The notes beneath the pieces were generated by a model. It worked only from the letters and a program-made list of their open reading frames with translations, did not search any database and was not told the DNA's origin. A DNA stretch of 64,000 nt from positions 310,001-374,000 of the forward strand of contig NZ_BAAAOK010000005.1 in NCBI RefSeq assembly GCF_039530285.1. Direction: 5' to 3'. How positions within the stretch are numbered: the stretch's first letter is position 1; every line of letters starts with the position of its first letter. Position numbers and translations under genes: made by a program. This DNA comes from Actinomadura_C alba (GTDB taxonomy: Bacteria; Actinomycetota; Actinomycetes; Streptosporangiales; Streptosporangiaceae). Positions 34,381 to 43,498 of this stretch are shown piece after piece.

Positions 34381-35273
34381 CGATGACCGGCCACCCCGGT
34401 CCCGCGGTGGGCGGCCTCCTCGACGAGGAGCGGCTCGCCACCGCACTGGGGCGGGAGGGGTACTTCGCCGACGAGGGCCTGCTCACCGCGGTGCACCTCG
34501 CGCTGCGGCTGGGCCGGCCGCTCCTGCTGGAGGGCGAGCCGGGCGTCGGCAAGACCGAGATCGCCGCGGTGCTCTCGCGCGTGCTCGATCGAGAGCTCAT
34601 CCGCCTGCAGTGCTTCGAGGGGCTCGACTCCGGCCAGGCGCTGTACGAATGGGACTACCCCAAGCAGTTGCTGAAGGCTCGGGCGGCCGAGACCCACGGC
34701 CAGGACATCGCCGACCTCTACGCCGAGGAGTTCCTCCTGCAGCGTCCCCTGCTGCGCGCGGTCAGGTCCGAGCACGGGGCGGTCCTGCTGATCGACGAGA
34801 TCGACCGGGCCGACAGCGAGTTCGAGGCGTTCCTCCTGGAGTTCCTCAGCGACTTCCAGATCACCATCCCCGAGCTCGGCACCCTGCGGGCACGGTGGAC
34901 GCCGGTCGTCGTCCTGACCTCCAACCGGACCAGGGAACTGCACGACGCGCTCAAACGACGCTGCCTCTACCACTGGATCGCCTTCCCCGACGCCGAGCGC
35001 GAACGCGCGATCCTGCGCGCGCACGTGCCGGGACTCGAGGAGGTGGCGGCCGACCGGCTGGTCCGCGCCGTACAGGAGATCCGCACCCTGCCGCTGGTCA
35101 AACGGCCGGGCATCGCCGAGTCGGTGGAATGGGCTCGCGGAGCGCTGGCCCTGGTCGACGGCGGCCGCGCTTGGCCGCAGGCGCTGCGGCGCGCACTGGG
35201 ACTGCTGATCAAGGACGAGGAGGACACCCGCCTGCTCCACGGCCGCGCGAACGAGATGTTCGGCCATGACTGA
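34377..35273 (+). CDS. MoxR-type AAA+ ATPase, CoxD-like
   Basis: A GTG overlapping the preceding stop (GTGA) gives 298 residues. An ATG two codons later is an alternative. Walker A is GEPGVGKTE, Walker B is VLLIDEIDRAD, the sensor segment is VVVLTSNRTREL, and KRRCLYHWI contains the arginine finger. MoxR ATPases of this kind (CoxD) work with a VWA partner (CoxE) to mature the metal centre of molybdenum hydroxylases. Both lie directly behind the large-subunit genes here. Confidence 0.88.
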   Translation: MTMTGHPGPAVGGLLDEERLATALGREGYFADEGLLTAVHLALRLGRPLLLEGEPGVGKTEIAAVLSRVLDRELIRLQCFEGLDSGQALYEWDYPKQLLKARAAETHGQDIADLYAEEFLLQRPLLRAVRSEHGAVLLIDEIDRADSEFEAFLLEFLSDFQITIPELGTLRARWTPVVVLTSNRTRELHDALKRRCLYHWIAFPDAERERAILRAHVPGLEEVAADRLVRAVQEIRTLPLVKRPGIAESVEWARGALALVDGGRAWPQALRRALGLLIKDEEDTRLLHGRANEMFGHD

Positions 35274-36462
35274 GCGGCCGGACCGGCGGTCGCTGCGGCT
35301 CGCCGCGGACCATCTCTGGGGGTTCATGTCCGCCCTGCGCCGGGCGGGCGTGCGCCCAGCACCTCCGAAACAGGCCGACTTCCTGCGCGCCATCGCGGAA
35401 TCAGCGCCCCGTGACGTCACCTCGCTCTACTGGTATGCGCGGGTCACTCTGCTGGACGGCGTCGCCGACCTCGAGACGTTCGACCGCGTCTTCGACACCT
35501 GGTTCCGGCGCGACGACATCGAGACCGCCGTCACTCCCCCGCCCGACGAGCGAGGCAACGCGCCGGCACCGCACGGGGGCGACGACGGCGGGCCGCCGCC
35601 ACCGGACGCGGTCCAGGGCAACGGCGTCGAGGCGAGCGCGCTGGCCACCACGGGGCGGCGGGCCTTCGGCCGGTCGGATGCCCGGCAGCGCGATCTCATG
35701 CGGTCGCTCCAGGCGACGTGGCCGGCCTGCCTTCCCACGATCTCCTCGCGGAGGAGGCACCCGGCCCGATCCGGGCGCCGGCTGGACATGCGGCGCGTCT
35801 GGCGCCAGGCCCGGCGCGACGGCGGGGAGATCGTCCGGCTCCGGTGGACCACCCGGCCACCCCGTACGCGCCGGCTCCTGCTTCTCGTGGACGTGTCCGG
35901 ATCGCTGCGAAAGCACACCTCCGACCTGTTGCGACTCGCGCACACCGCGATCCAGGCCGCACCCGCCCGCACCGAGGTCTTCACCTTCGGCACGCGCCTC
36001 ACCCGGGTCACCGCCGCGCTGTCGTGCCCGCAGGTGGACCGGGCACTGGACGCCCTCTCCCACGAGGTCCTCGACGCCCACGGGGGCACCGCGATCGGCG
36101 CGGCGCTGGAGCGGTTCCTGGACACCCCCCGCTTCCTCGCACTCGCCCGCGGCGCGCTGGTGATCGTGATCTCGGACGGGTTGGAGCGAGGCGACTGCGC
36201 GGCGATGGTCCGCTCGACCGAGCGCCTGTCCCGGCTCGGGCACCGGCTCGTCTGGTGGTCGCCGCTGGCCTGCTCACCCACCTACCGTCCGATCACGCGC
36301 GGCATGGCCGGCCAGCTGGGCAGCCTCGACCGCCTCGGCGGCGTGCGCGACCTCGAGACCGGCCTGGCCGAGATCCGGCGCCTCCCCACGGTGCTGGCCG
36401 GACCCCGCCGCGCGGCAGCCCGCCACTGGCCCGAACCCACGCCGACTGGACCGCCCACATGA
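35266..36462 (+). CDS. VWA-domain protein, CoxE-like maturation partner
   Basis: The 398-residue protein overlaps the ATPase gene by eight bases. The N-terminal part is helical, a Pro/Gly-rich linker follows (about 90-120), and the C-terminal von Willebrand A domain has the MIDAS motif DVSGS in LLLLVDVSGSL, with a later Thr in GGTAIG and Asp in VIVISDGLE. CoxE partners of MoxR ATPases are required to complete the active site in CO-dehydrogenase-like enzymes. The same role is inferred here. Confidence 0.87.
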   Translation: MTERPDRRSLRLAADHLWGFMSALRRAGVRPAPPKQADFLRAIAESAPRDVTSLYWYARVTLLDGVADLETFDRVFDTWFRRDDIETAVTPPPDERGNAPAPHGGDDGGPPPPDAVQGNGVEASALATTGRRAFGRSDARQRDLMRSLQATWPACLPTISSRRRHPARSGRRLDMRRVWRQARRDGGEIVRLRWTTRPPRTRRLLLLVDVSGSLRKHTSDLLRLAHTAIQAAPARTEVFTFGTRLTRVTAALSCPQVDRALDALSHEVLDAHGGTAIGAALERFLDTPRFLALARGALVIVISDGLERGDCAAMVRSTERLSRLGHRLVWWSPLACSPTYRPITRGMAGQLGSLDRLGGVRDLETGLAEIRRLPTVLAGPRRAAARHWPEPTPTGPPT

Positions 36463-37418
36463 CGAACACCGAACGCGCCCGGAACCCCGAGATCCCCGAG
36501 ATCCCCGACGACGCTGAGATCGAGCTGGTCGACGCCCACCACCACATCTGGCGGAGGGCGGACCTGCCGTGGCTGGACGGTGCGATGGTGCCGCGCATCT
36601 TCGGCCCCTACGAGCCGATCCGCCGGGACTACCTCGCCGACGAGTACGTCGGCGAGGCCACCGCCTGCGGCATCTCCTCGTCGGTCTACGTCCAGACGAA
36701 CTGGCCGCTCGAACGGTCCATCGACGAGGTCCGCTGGCTGCGTGACGTTCACGCGCACACCGGATGGCCCATGGCCGTGATCGGCTCGGCGGACCTGTTC
36801 GACCCCGGCGCCGCCGAGGTGATGCGCCGGCAGGCCGAGCTCACCCCGCTCATGCGCGGGACCCGCTTGCAGCTGCACTGGCACGACCGCCCCGAGTTCC
36901 GGTTCGCGTCGGCCCCGGACCGGATGAACGATCCGGTGTTCCGCAGCGGCATCGCCGCGCTGGCCGAGCTCGGCTGGCTCTTCGAGCTGCAGGTCTTCGC
37001 GCCGCAGATGGCCGACGCGGCCGAGTTCGTGGCCGCCTTCCCCGGCACCACGTTCGTGCTGGTGCACGCCGGGATGCTGGACGGCACGGAGCCGGCCCGC
37101 ATCGCCGAGTGGACGCGGGGCATGCGGCTCCTGGCCGAGCTGCCCAACGTCGTGGTGAAGCTCACCGGCCAGGGCACCTTCGTCCACCGGGTCGATCAGA
37201 CGCTGATCGACCTGGTCACCGCGACCTGTCTGGAGCTGTTCGGATCACGGCGTTGCATGTGGGGCAGCAACTTCCCGGTCGAGAAGATCTGGACCGATCT
37301 GCCCACCCTCGTCACGGCCTGGCGGCGGGCCCTCGGCCGGTACGCCCCCGGCGTCCGGCGCGATGTCTTCGCCGAGACCGCGCGGAGGATCTACACGCTC
37401 ACCGATCACACAGCGTGA
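36459..37418 (+). CDS. amidohydrolase family 2 (TIM-barrel metal hydrolase)
   Basis: The 319-residue protein starts with an ATG overlapping the CoxE stop. VDAHHHIWR provides the first metal ligands, LQLHWHD and LVHAGM further histidines, and CMWGSNFPVEK the C-terminal Asp-equivalent region (Asn here, in WGSNFP, as in many lactonase-type members). The family includes lactonases, decarboxylases and ring-opening hydrolases. In this operon it may open a lactone, lactam or ring made by the Mo hydroxylases, which is inference. Confidence 0.82.
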   Translation: MTNTERARNPEIPEIPDDAEIELVDAHHHIWRRADLPWLDGAMVPRIFGPYEPIRRDYLADEYVGEATACGISSSVYVQTNWPLERSIDEVRWLRDVHAHTGWPMAVIGSADLFDPGAAEVMRRQAELTPLMRGTRLQLHWHDRPEFRFASAPDRMNDPVFRSGIAALAELGWLFELQVFAPQMADAAEFVAAFPGTTFVLVHAGMLDGTEPARIAEWTRGMRLLAELPNVVVKLTGQGTFVHRVDQTLIDLVTATCLELFGSRRCMWGSNFPVEKIWTDLPTLVTAWRRALGRYAPGVRRDVFAETARRIYTLTDHTA

Positions 37419-37458
37419 CGGCCTGGTTCAAGCAGGAGAGCCCGGGTAGGGCAGCGTC

Positions 37459-37953
37459 ATGGCGGAGATCACTGTTCGGGTGAACGGCACGGAGCACTCG
37501 CTGATCGTCGACACCCGGCTTTCGCTGCTGGACCTGCTGCGTGAGCGGCTCGGCCTGACCGGCTCGAAGAAGGGCTGCGATCATGGCCAGTGCGGCGCGT
37601 GCACCGTGTTGATCGACGGTCGCCGGTCCAACGCCTGCCTGGCGCTGGCGGTCACGTGCGACGGCCTCGACGTCACGACCGTCGAGGGCCTGGGCGACGG
37701 CGACGGCGGGCTGCACCCGTTGCAGGCCGCGTTCATCGAGCACGACGCGTTCCAGTGCGGTTACTGCACGCCCGGGCAGCTGTGCTCGGCCGCCGGGATG
37801 CTCACCGAGCCCGGGCCGAGCGCCGTCACCGAGGACCTCATGGAAGACCCGCCACTGACGCCCGCCGAGATCCGCGAGCGCATGAGCGGCAACCTGTGCC
37901 GGTGCGGCGCCTACGTCAACATCGTCACCGCGATCGAGGGAGTGCGGCGATGA
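37459..37953 (+). CDS. second molybdenum hydroxylase, 2Fe-2S subunit (PaoA-like)
   Basis: The 164-residue protein has GCDHGQCGACTVLIDG and CQCGYCTPGQL-type cluster sites and CRCGAY. The C-terminal loop is of the PaoA/YagT kind (the LMEDPPLTPAEIRERMSGN segment precedes CRC). No Tat leader is visible, unlike E. coli PaoA, so the enzyme is probably cytoplasmic. The ATG of the next gene overlaps its stop. Confidence 0.92.
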   Translation: MAEITVRVNGTEHSLIVDTRLSLLDLLRERLGLTGSKKGCDHGQCGACTVLIDGRRSNACLALAVTCDGLDVTTVEGLGDGDGGLHPLQAAFIEHDAFQCGYCTPGQLCSAAGMLTEPGPSAVTEDLMEDPPLTPAEIRERMSGNLCRCGAYVNIVTAIEGVRR

Positions 37954-38921
37954 GGCCCTTCGAGTACGCGCGGGCGCTCGACGGGCCTGACGCCGTGGCC
38001 CGCTTCCGGCCCGGCACGATGTACCTCGGCGGAGGCACCAACCTCGTCGACCTCATGCGGCTGGGCGTCGCGGAACCCGATCATCTCGTGGACGTCAGCC
38101 GCCTTCCGTTCGACCGCGTCGAGGCGAGCGACGGCGGCCTGCGGATCGGCGCGGCGGTGCGCAACAGCGACCTGGCCGCGCACCCGCTGGTGCGCGAGCG
38201 GTACCCGATGCTGGCACGGGCGCTGCTGGCCGGGGCATCCGGCCAGGTGCGCAACATGGCGACGGTCGCGGGCAACCTGCTGCAGCGGACCCGCTGCCCT
38301 TACTTCCAGGACGTCACCAAGGCCTGCAACAAGCGCGTTCCGGGCTCCGGCTGCCCGGCCATCCCGGGCGACCATCGCAACCACGCCATCATCGGCCACT
38401 CCGAGGCGTGCGTGGCCGTCCATCCCTCCGACATGGCGGTGGCGCTGGCCGCTCTGGAGGCCCGGGTGCACGTCACCGGCCCAGACGGCGACCGGGTCGT
38501 GCCGATCCCGGGCCTGCACCGGCTGCCCGGTACCGAACCCCACCGTGACACCGTGCTGGAGCCCGGCGAACTGATCACCACCGTGGAGCTGCCTTCCCCG
38601 CCCGCCGGCTCCTCCCAGTACCGGAAGGTGCGCGAGCGCGCGTCGTTCGCCTTCGCGCTCGTCTCCGTCGCCGCCGTGCTCGACGTCGGCGGCGACGGAA
38701 CCGTGCGCGGCTGCCGGCTGGCACTCGGCGGTGTGGCGCACGTGCCATGGCGCGCCGAGCGGGCCGAGCGGGCGCTGCTCGGCGCGCCGGCGACCGAAGA
38801 GGAGTTCGTCCGGGCGGCGGACGCCGAACTCGACCAGGCCCGGCCGCTGCCCCGGAACGGCTACAAGGTGCCGCTGTCCCGCAACCTGATCGTCCGCACG
38901 CTACGGGAGCTGACGCCTTGA
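37950..38921 (+). CDS. second molybdenum hydroxylase, FAD subunit with 4Fe-4S insert (PaoB-like)
   Basis: The 323-residue subunit has GGGTNLVDLMR and MATVAGNLLQRTRCPYF for FAD. The segment TRCPYFQDVTKACNKRVPGSGCPAI supplies the extra cysteines that bind a 4Fe-4S cluster in E. coli PaoB/YagS and 4-hydroxybenzoyl-CoA reductase-like enzymes. This separates it from the CoxM-type subunit upstream. The start overlaps the previous stop, and the stop overlaps the next TTG start. Confidence 0.9.
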   Translation: MRPFEYARALDGPDAVARFRPGTMYLGGGTNLVDLMRLGVAEPDHLVDVSRLPFDRVEASDGGLRIGAAVRNSDLAAHPLVRERYPMLARALLAGASGQVRNMATVAGNLLQRTRCPYFQDVTKACNKRVPGSGCPAIPGDHRNHAIIGHSEACVAVHPSDMAVALAALEARVHVTGPDGDRVVPIPGLHRLPGTEPHRDTVLEPGELITTVELPSPPAGSSQYRKVRERASFAFALVSVAAVLDVGGDGTVRGCRLALGGVAHVPWRAERAERALLGAPATEEEFVRAADAELDQARPLPRNGYKVPLSRNLIVRTLRELTP

Positions 38922-40936
38922 ACCGCGTCGAGGCCTACGACAAGGTCACCGGGCGTGCGAAGTACGCCTACGAGTACGGCGTGGGCGAGGTCGCGTACGC
39001 CCATCTCGTCCAGTCGACGATCGCACGCGGGCGGATCCGGTCCATCGACCCGGGTCAGGCGCTGGCCATGCCCGGCGTGATCGCCGTCCTGTCCAGCGAC
39101 GACCCGCCCGAGCTCGGCTCGCTCGACGACGCCGAACTCGCCCTGCTCCAGAGCCGCGCCATCGCCTACCGTGGCCAGATCGTGGCCGTGGTCGTCGCCG
39201 AGACGCCGGAGATCGCGCGCGCCGCCGAGCGGGCCGTGCGGGTCGAGTACGACGCCGAGCCGCACGACGTGCTCCTCCGGCCGGACCACCCAGGCCTCTA
39301 CCCGCCCGAGAAGGTCAACCCGGGGCTGCCGACCGACACCGAGCGGGGGGATGTGGCGGGTGGGCTCGCCGACGCGGCGGTGACCGTGGACGCGACGTAC
39401 ACGACCCCGACCCAGCACAACAATCCGATGGAGCCGCACGCCGCGCTCGCCGTCTGGGCGGACGGCGGCCTGACGCTCTACGACTCGTCGCAGGGCGTGT
39501 CCGCCGAGCGCGCCACGGCCGCGAAGGTCCTGGGCCTTCCGCCGGAGCGGGTGCGGGTGATCTCCCGGCACGTCGGCGGCGGATTCGGGTCGAAGGGCAC
39601 CATACGGCCGCATGCGGTCGCGGCGGCGCTCGCGGCGCGGGCCACCGGTCGCCCGGTGAAGATCGCAGTCACGCGGCAGCAGATGTTCGAGGTCACCGGG
39701 TATCGCACCCCGACCATCCAGCGGCTCCGGCTCGGCGCCGACGCCGACGGGCGGCTGACCGCGATCGCCCACGACGTCGTCGAGCAGACCTCGACGATCG
39801 TCGAGTTCGCCGAGCAGACCGCCACCCCGACTCGCGTCATGTACGCGACTCCGGCACTGCGCACCACGCACCGGCTGCTCCGGCTCGACCTGCCGACGCC
39901 GTCGTGGATGCGGGCGCCCGGTGAATGCCCGGGCATGTACGCGCTCGAGTCCGCGATGGACGAACTCGCGGTCGCCGCCGGCATCGACCCGATCGAGCTG
40001 CGCGTCATGAACGAGCCCCTGACCGAGCCCGAGAGCGGCCTGCCGTTCAGCTCCCGCAATCTCGTCGCCTGCCTGCGTGAGGGCGCCCGCCGCTTCGGAT
40101 GGGAACGCCGCGACCCCGAGCCCGGGATCCGCCTCGACGGGCGGTGGCTCGTCGGCACGGGCGTCGCCTCCTCCACGTACCCGGCCAGGCGCATGGCCTC
40201 ACGGGCCACGGCGACCGCCGAGGACGGCGGATTCATCGTCCGCATCGCCGCCGCCGACATCGGCACCGGAGCCCGTACGGCGCTGACCCGGATCGCGGCG
40301 CAGACCCTGGGCACCTCCACCGAACGGGTGCGCGTCGAGATCGGGGACAGCGCCCTGCCGCAGGCCTCGCTCGCGGGGGGCTCCATGGGCACCGCCTCGT
40401 GGGGCTCGGCGGTCGTGAAGGCGTGCGAGGCGATGCTGAAGAACGGCGCAGTGGGCAGCGCCGACACCACCGAGGACGTCGAGGCCGACTCCGGCTTCGC
40501 CCGGCACGCGTTCGGCGCGCAGTTCGCCGAGGTCCGCGTCGACATCGACACCGGTGAGCTGCGCGTACCGAGGCTGCTCGGCGTGTTCGCCGCCGGCCGG
40601 ATCATCGACGACTCGCTCGCCCGATCGCAGTTCATCGGCGGCATGACCATGGGCATGGGAATGGCCCTGATGGAGGAGACCGTCGTCGACGAGGAGTTCG
40701 GCGACTTCCTCAACCACGACCTCGCGCAGTATCACGTCGCCGCCTGCGCCGACGTACTGGACATCGATGCCGTGTGGATCGAGGAGGAGGACCCGTACCT
40801 CAACCCGATGGGCAGCAAGGGCATCGGCGAGATCGGCATCGTCGGTACCGCCGCCGCCATCGCCAACGCCGTCTACCACGCGACCGGGCGGCGTATCCGC
40901 GACCTGCCCATCACCCCCGACAAGCTGGTGAGCTGA
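38918..40936 (+). CDS. second molybdenum hydroxylase, large molybdopterin subunit (PaoC-like)
   Basis: A TTG overlapping the FAD-gene stop (TTGA) gives 672 residues, in one piece unlike the first enzyme. THNNPMEPH-type substrate region reads QHNNPMEPHAA. RHVGGGFGSK, WMRAPGE, IGTGARTALTRIAAQ, GSMGTASWGS and GSKGIGEIG are the molybdenum-cofactor motifs with the catalytic Glu near the end. It is somewhat shorter than E. coli PaoC. Such enzymes oxidise aromatic and other aldehydes. The substrate may differ here given the neighbours. Confidence 0.88.
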   Translation: MNRVEAYDKVTGRAKYAYEYGVGEVAYAHLVQSTIARGRIRSIDPGQALAMPGVIAVLSSDDPPELGSLDDAELALLQSRAIAYRGQIVAVVVAETPEIARAAERAVRVEYDAEPHDVLLRPDHPGLYPPEKVNPGLPTDTERGDVAGGLADAAVTVDATYTTPTQHNNPMEPHAALAVWADGGLTLYDSSQGVSAERATAAKVLGLPPERVRVISRHVGGGFGSKGTIRPHAVAAALAARATGRPVKIAVTRQQMFEVTGYRTPTIQRLRLGADADGRLTAIAHDVVEQTSTIVEFAEQTATPTRVMYATPALRTTHRLLRLDLPTPSWMRAPGECPGMYALESAMDELAVAAGIDPIELRVMNEPLTEPESGLPFSSRNLVACLREGARRFGWERRDPEPGIRLDGRWLVGTGVASSTYPARRMASRATATAEDGGFIVRIAAADIGTGARTALTRIAAQTLGTSTERVRVEIGDSALPQASLAGGSMGTASWGSAVVKACEAMLKNGAVGSADTTEDVEADSGFARHAFGAQFAEVRVDIDTGELRVPRLLGVFAAGRIIDDSLARSQFIGGMTMGMGMALMEETVVDEEFGDFLNHDLAQYHVAACADVLDIDAVWIEEEDPYLNPMGSKGIGEIGIVGTAAAIANAVYHATGRRIRDLPITPDKLVS

Positions 40937-41107
40937 GCCGGGTCGACGGTCCCCCCGACCGTTCGCACGAGTCGACGTCGAAAGCCGCGCGTTGCACGTC
41001 CAGGTCGGCGGGGTGAGCATGATCGGCGTCCATGCCGCCACTGGTCATCACCGCGCGCTGACGCTGCACATTCAAACTCGGACAAATCCACGCTATCGTG
41101 ACGAAGC

Positions 41108-41602
41108 ATGAAATTCCGGCTCAAACCATCTAGTCGGGCGCAGCACCCCAACGTCGACATCGCGGTGTCCGATCTCATTCGGCCCCTCGACCGACTGAGG
41201 AAGACGTTCAACCGTCATGACCTCGACGGGCTGGCGACAAGCTTCCATCAGCGCGCCGTGCTCGTCGCGCCGGACGGCGTGGGGCAGGACCGGGACGAGA
41301 TCGCTTCCTACTACGGCGTCTTCATGGAAGCGTTCCCCGACTCGATGTGCACCCCCAAGGCGGTGACCACGTCCGGCGACACCGTGGTGGCGGAGTACAC
41401 GCTCACCGGCACCCACAAGGGGCTCTATCTGGCGCCAGGAGGAGAGCTGGTCGAGCCGACCGGCCGTCCCATCACCGTCCGCGCGTGCAGCGTATCGATC
41501 GTGGAGGACGGCGTCATCGTCAATCACCGCATCTTCTACGATCAGCTCGAAGTGATCAGCCAGATCGGCGGTTCGCCCCGCTTCGGAGCCGGCGAGGAGT
41601 GA
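41108..41602 (+). CDS. SnoaL-like / ester cyclase-fold protein
   Basis: The 164-residue protein has a helix-sheet pattern of the SnoaL/NTF2 group: LRKTFNRHDLDGLATSFHQRAVLVAPDG, FMEAFPDSMCTPKAV, VVAEYTLTGTHKGLYLAPGGELVEPTGR and DGVIVNHRIFYDQLEVISQIG. Members cyclise or hydrate small molecules or only bind them. It closes the plus-strand island before a bidirectional terminator, with a 171-bp gap after the PaoC-like gene, so it may be transcribed separately. Confidence 0.78.
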   Translation: MKFRLKPSSRAQHPNVDIAVSDLIRPLDRLRKTFNRHDLDGLATSFHQRAVLVAPDGVGQDRDEIASYYGVFMEAFPDSMCTPKAVTTSGDTVVAEYTLTGTHKGLYLAPGGELVEPTGRPITVRACSVSIVEDGVIVNHRIFYDQLEVISQIGGSPRFGAGEE

Positions 41603-41657
41603 ACCGCACGCAGGTCCGGTCGGACTCCGACGGCTCCTGAGGACGGCGAGGAAAGGC

Positions 41658-41701
41658 GAGGGCCGGTGACCCGGGCCCCACGGCCCGGGTCACCGGCCCT
41701 C
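41658..41701. terminator. bidirectional hairpin between convergent operons
   Basis: A perfect 20-bp stem (41658-41677 with 41682-41701) with a CCAC loop lies between the SnoaL-like gene (plus) and the FAH-family gene (minus). Confidence 0.88.
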
Positions 41702-41716
41702 CCGGTCGCTCGCCGA

Positions 41717-42565
41717 TCACCCCGCCACTACCGGATTCCGCAGCGTCCCAACGCCGTCGATGCGGCATTCGGCGACGTCGCCGGGGCTCAGGACCACGGC
41801 TCCCGGCGTCCCGGTGCAGATGATGTCACCGGGGAAGAGCGGCATGACCTTGCTGTGAAAGCTCACCAGGAACGCCGGGGCGAAGCGCATGTGCGCGACG
41901 GTGTCGCGGCGACGCACCTCACCGTTCAGCACCGTCGAGACCTCGATGTCGGCGAGGCCACCGAAGGCGGACATGACCTCTGGCAGCGCGACGATCGCCG
42001 GGCCGAAGGAGAGGAACCCGGGGAAGTTCTTCGAGCGGGTGAGGAAGCGCGGGTTCCGGGCGAGGATGTCCTCGGCCGTCTGGTCCAGCACCGGGAAGAC
42101 GCCGAAGACGTGGTCGAGGGCGTCCTCGGGCTCGACGTTCCGGCAGAGCCGGCCGATCACGAGCCCGAGTTCCGCCTCGGCGGTGACCCGCTCGCTCTGC
42201 GGCGGGAGCGGTATCGGGTCGCCGGGACCGATGATGGTGTGGTCGCCCTTCATGAACGACGCCGGTTCCTCGGGTACCGACTCGGTCAGGTCGCCGGCGT
42301 GGGCCACGTAGTTCAGCCCGATTCCCCAGATCTTGCGGGGACGACGGTAAGGAGCGGCGAACCGCACCGACTCCTCCGGCCGGAACACGGCGGCGGGCGC
42401 GGTCTCGGCGAGCGCGGCGAGGCGCCGGGCCCGGCCGTCGCCGAGGAGCGCCATCACGTCACCGGAGTGGTCGGGCATCAGCTCGGCCACGTCGGCGACG
42501 CCGCGCCCGGGATGCACGAGGACGGGGGTCTCGCCGCGAGCGTCGTGGACGGTCGCAAGTCGCAT
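41717..42565 (-). CDS. fumarylacetoacetate hydrolase family protein
   Basis: The 282-residue enzyme has the family core: WGIGLNYVAHAGD, PASFMKGDHTIIGPGDPIPLP, AEAELGLVIG with the acidic metal ligands, and GDIICTGTPGAVV. FAH-type enzymes split C-C bonds of acylpyruvates or decarboxylate/isomerise oxo-acids such as 2-hydroxyhepta-2,4-diene-1,7-dioate. It is the last gene of the 11-gene unit and fits a late step in ring-product breakdown. Confidence 0.87.
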   Translation of the reverse strand: MRLATVHDARGETPVLVHPGRGVADVAELMPDHSGDVMALLGDGRARRLAALAETAPAAVFRPEESVRFAAPYRRPRKIWGIGLNYVAHAGDLTESVPEEPASFMKGDHTIIGPGDPIPLPPQSERVTAEAELGLVIGRLCRNVEPEDALDHVFGVFPVLDQTAEDILARNPRFLTRSKNFPGFLSFGPAIVALPEVMSAFGGLADIEVSTVLNGEVRRRDTVAHMRFAPAFLVSFHSKVMPLFPGDIICTGTPGAVVLSPGDVAECRIDGVGTLRNPVVAG

Positions 42566-42600
42566 CGGTTCTCCGTAAGTTGTCAGGCGGGAGGCCGTGG

Positions 42601-43374
42601 TCAGAGGGACCCGACGAGACCTCCGTCGCAGCGGATCTGCGCTCCGGTCACGTAGGACGCCGGTTCGCCGCAGAGGAAGGCGACGACGGCGGCGAACTCC
42701 TCCGGCGTGCCGTAGCGGCCCATGGGGATGGCCGCCTGTGAGCGCCGGCGCGCCTCCTCGGCCGAGACGCCCTCGCGCTTGGCGCGACCGGCGTCGAGCT
42801 CCGCCACCCGCGCCGTGTCGATCCGTCCGGGCAGCACCATGTTGACGGTGACGCCCTGAGCGGCGACCTCACGAGAGAGCGTCTTGAGATACGCCGCGAG
42901 CCCGGCGCGCGCCACGTTGGACAGGGCAAGGTTCTCGATGGGCTGCTGTACGCCGCTGGAGCCGATCGCGACGATGCGACCCCAGCCGCGCTCGCACATG
43001 CCGGGCAGGACGAGGGAGGCCAGCCGGATCTGCTGCGTGAGCAGCTGGTGGACGGCCTTGTCCAGCTGGTCGGGCGACATGTCCCTGGCGGTGGAGGGCG
43101 GCGGCCCGCCGCTGTTCAGCACGAGCACGTCGATCCGGCCGTAGTGGTCGAGCGCCGTCCCGACCAGCCGGTCGGGGGCGTCCGGCGTACCGAGGTCGAC
43201 CTCCAGTCCGAGCCCGCCGGAAAGCCGTTCGGCTTCTTTTTCGGCGAGGTGCCCGCGCCGTCCGCTGATGACGACGTTCGCGCCCTCGGCGTCGAGGGCA
43301 CGGCCGACGGCCAGCCCCAGACCCGAGGTGGATCCGGCGACGATCGCGGTCTTGCCGCTCAGCCCGATGTCCAT
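42601..43374 (-). CDS. short-chain dehydrogenase/reductase with altered active site
   Basis: The start at 43374 gives 257 residues. GSTSGLGLAVG binds the nucleotide, and NSGGPPPS replaces the usual NNAG. After AIGSSG the YxxxK catalytic pair is replaced by S-N-V-A-R in LALSNVARAGL. This variant is typical of a known SDR subgroup, so the protein may still be active in another way or act as an isomerase. GEPASYVTGAQIRCDGGLVGSL is a standard C-terminus. Its ATG overlaps the stop of a 28-codon ORF. Confidence 0.85.
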   Translation of the reverse strand: MDIGLSGKTAIVAGSTSGLGLAVGRALDAEGANVVISGRRGHLAEKEAERLSGGLGLEVDLGTPDAPDRLVGTALDHYGRIDVLVLNSGGPPPSTARDMSPDQLDKAVHQLLTQQIRLASLVLPGMCERGWGRIVAIGSSGVQQPIENLALSNVARAGLAAYLKTLSREVAAQGVTVNMVLPGRIDTARVAELDAGRAKREGVSAEEARRRSQAAIPMGRYGTPEEFAAVVAFLCGEPASYVTGAQIRCDGGLVGSL

Positions 43375-43460
43375 CAGATTCCGGTCTCCTTCAACGCGCG
43401 CAGCGCCTCGATCAGCTCGGCCCAGAGCACGGGTCTCAGGGGAACGGCGGTTTCTGCCAT
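43374..43460 (-). CDS. 28-residue ORF between LhgO-like and SDR genes
   Basis: An ATG at 43460 with a GAGAG ribosome site opens a short frame (MAETAVPLRPVLWAELIEAL, ending KETGI) whose TGA overlaps the SDR ATG as TGATG. The SDR ribosome site GAAGGAG lies inside it. It may be a real micro-protein or only a translational leader for the SDR. No relative is recognised. Confidence 0.35.
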   Translation of the reverse strand: MAETAVPLRPVLWAELIEALRALKETGI

Positions 43461-43498
43461 CTGGTCGCTCTCTTTCGCATCGCATGCGGAAACTACGA

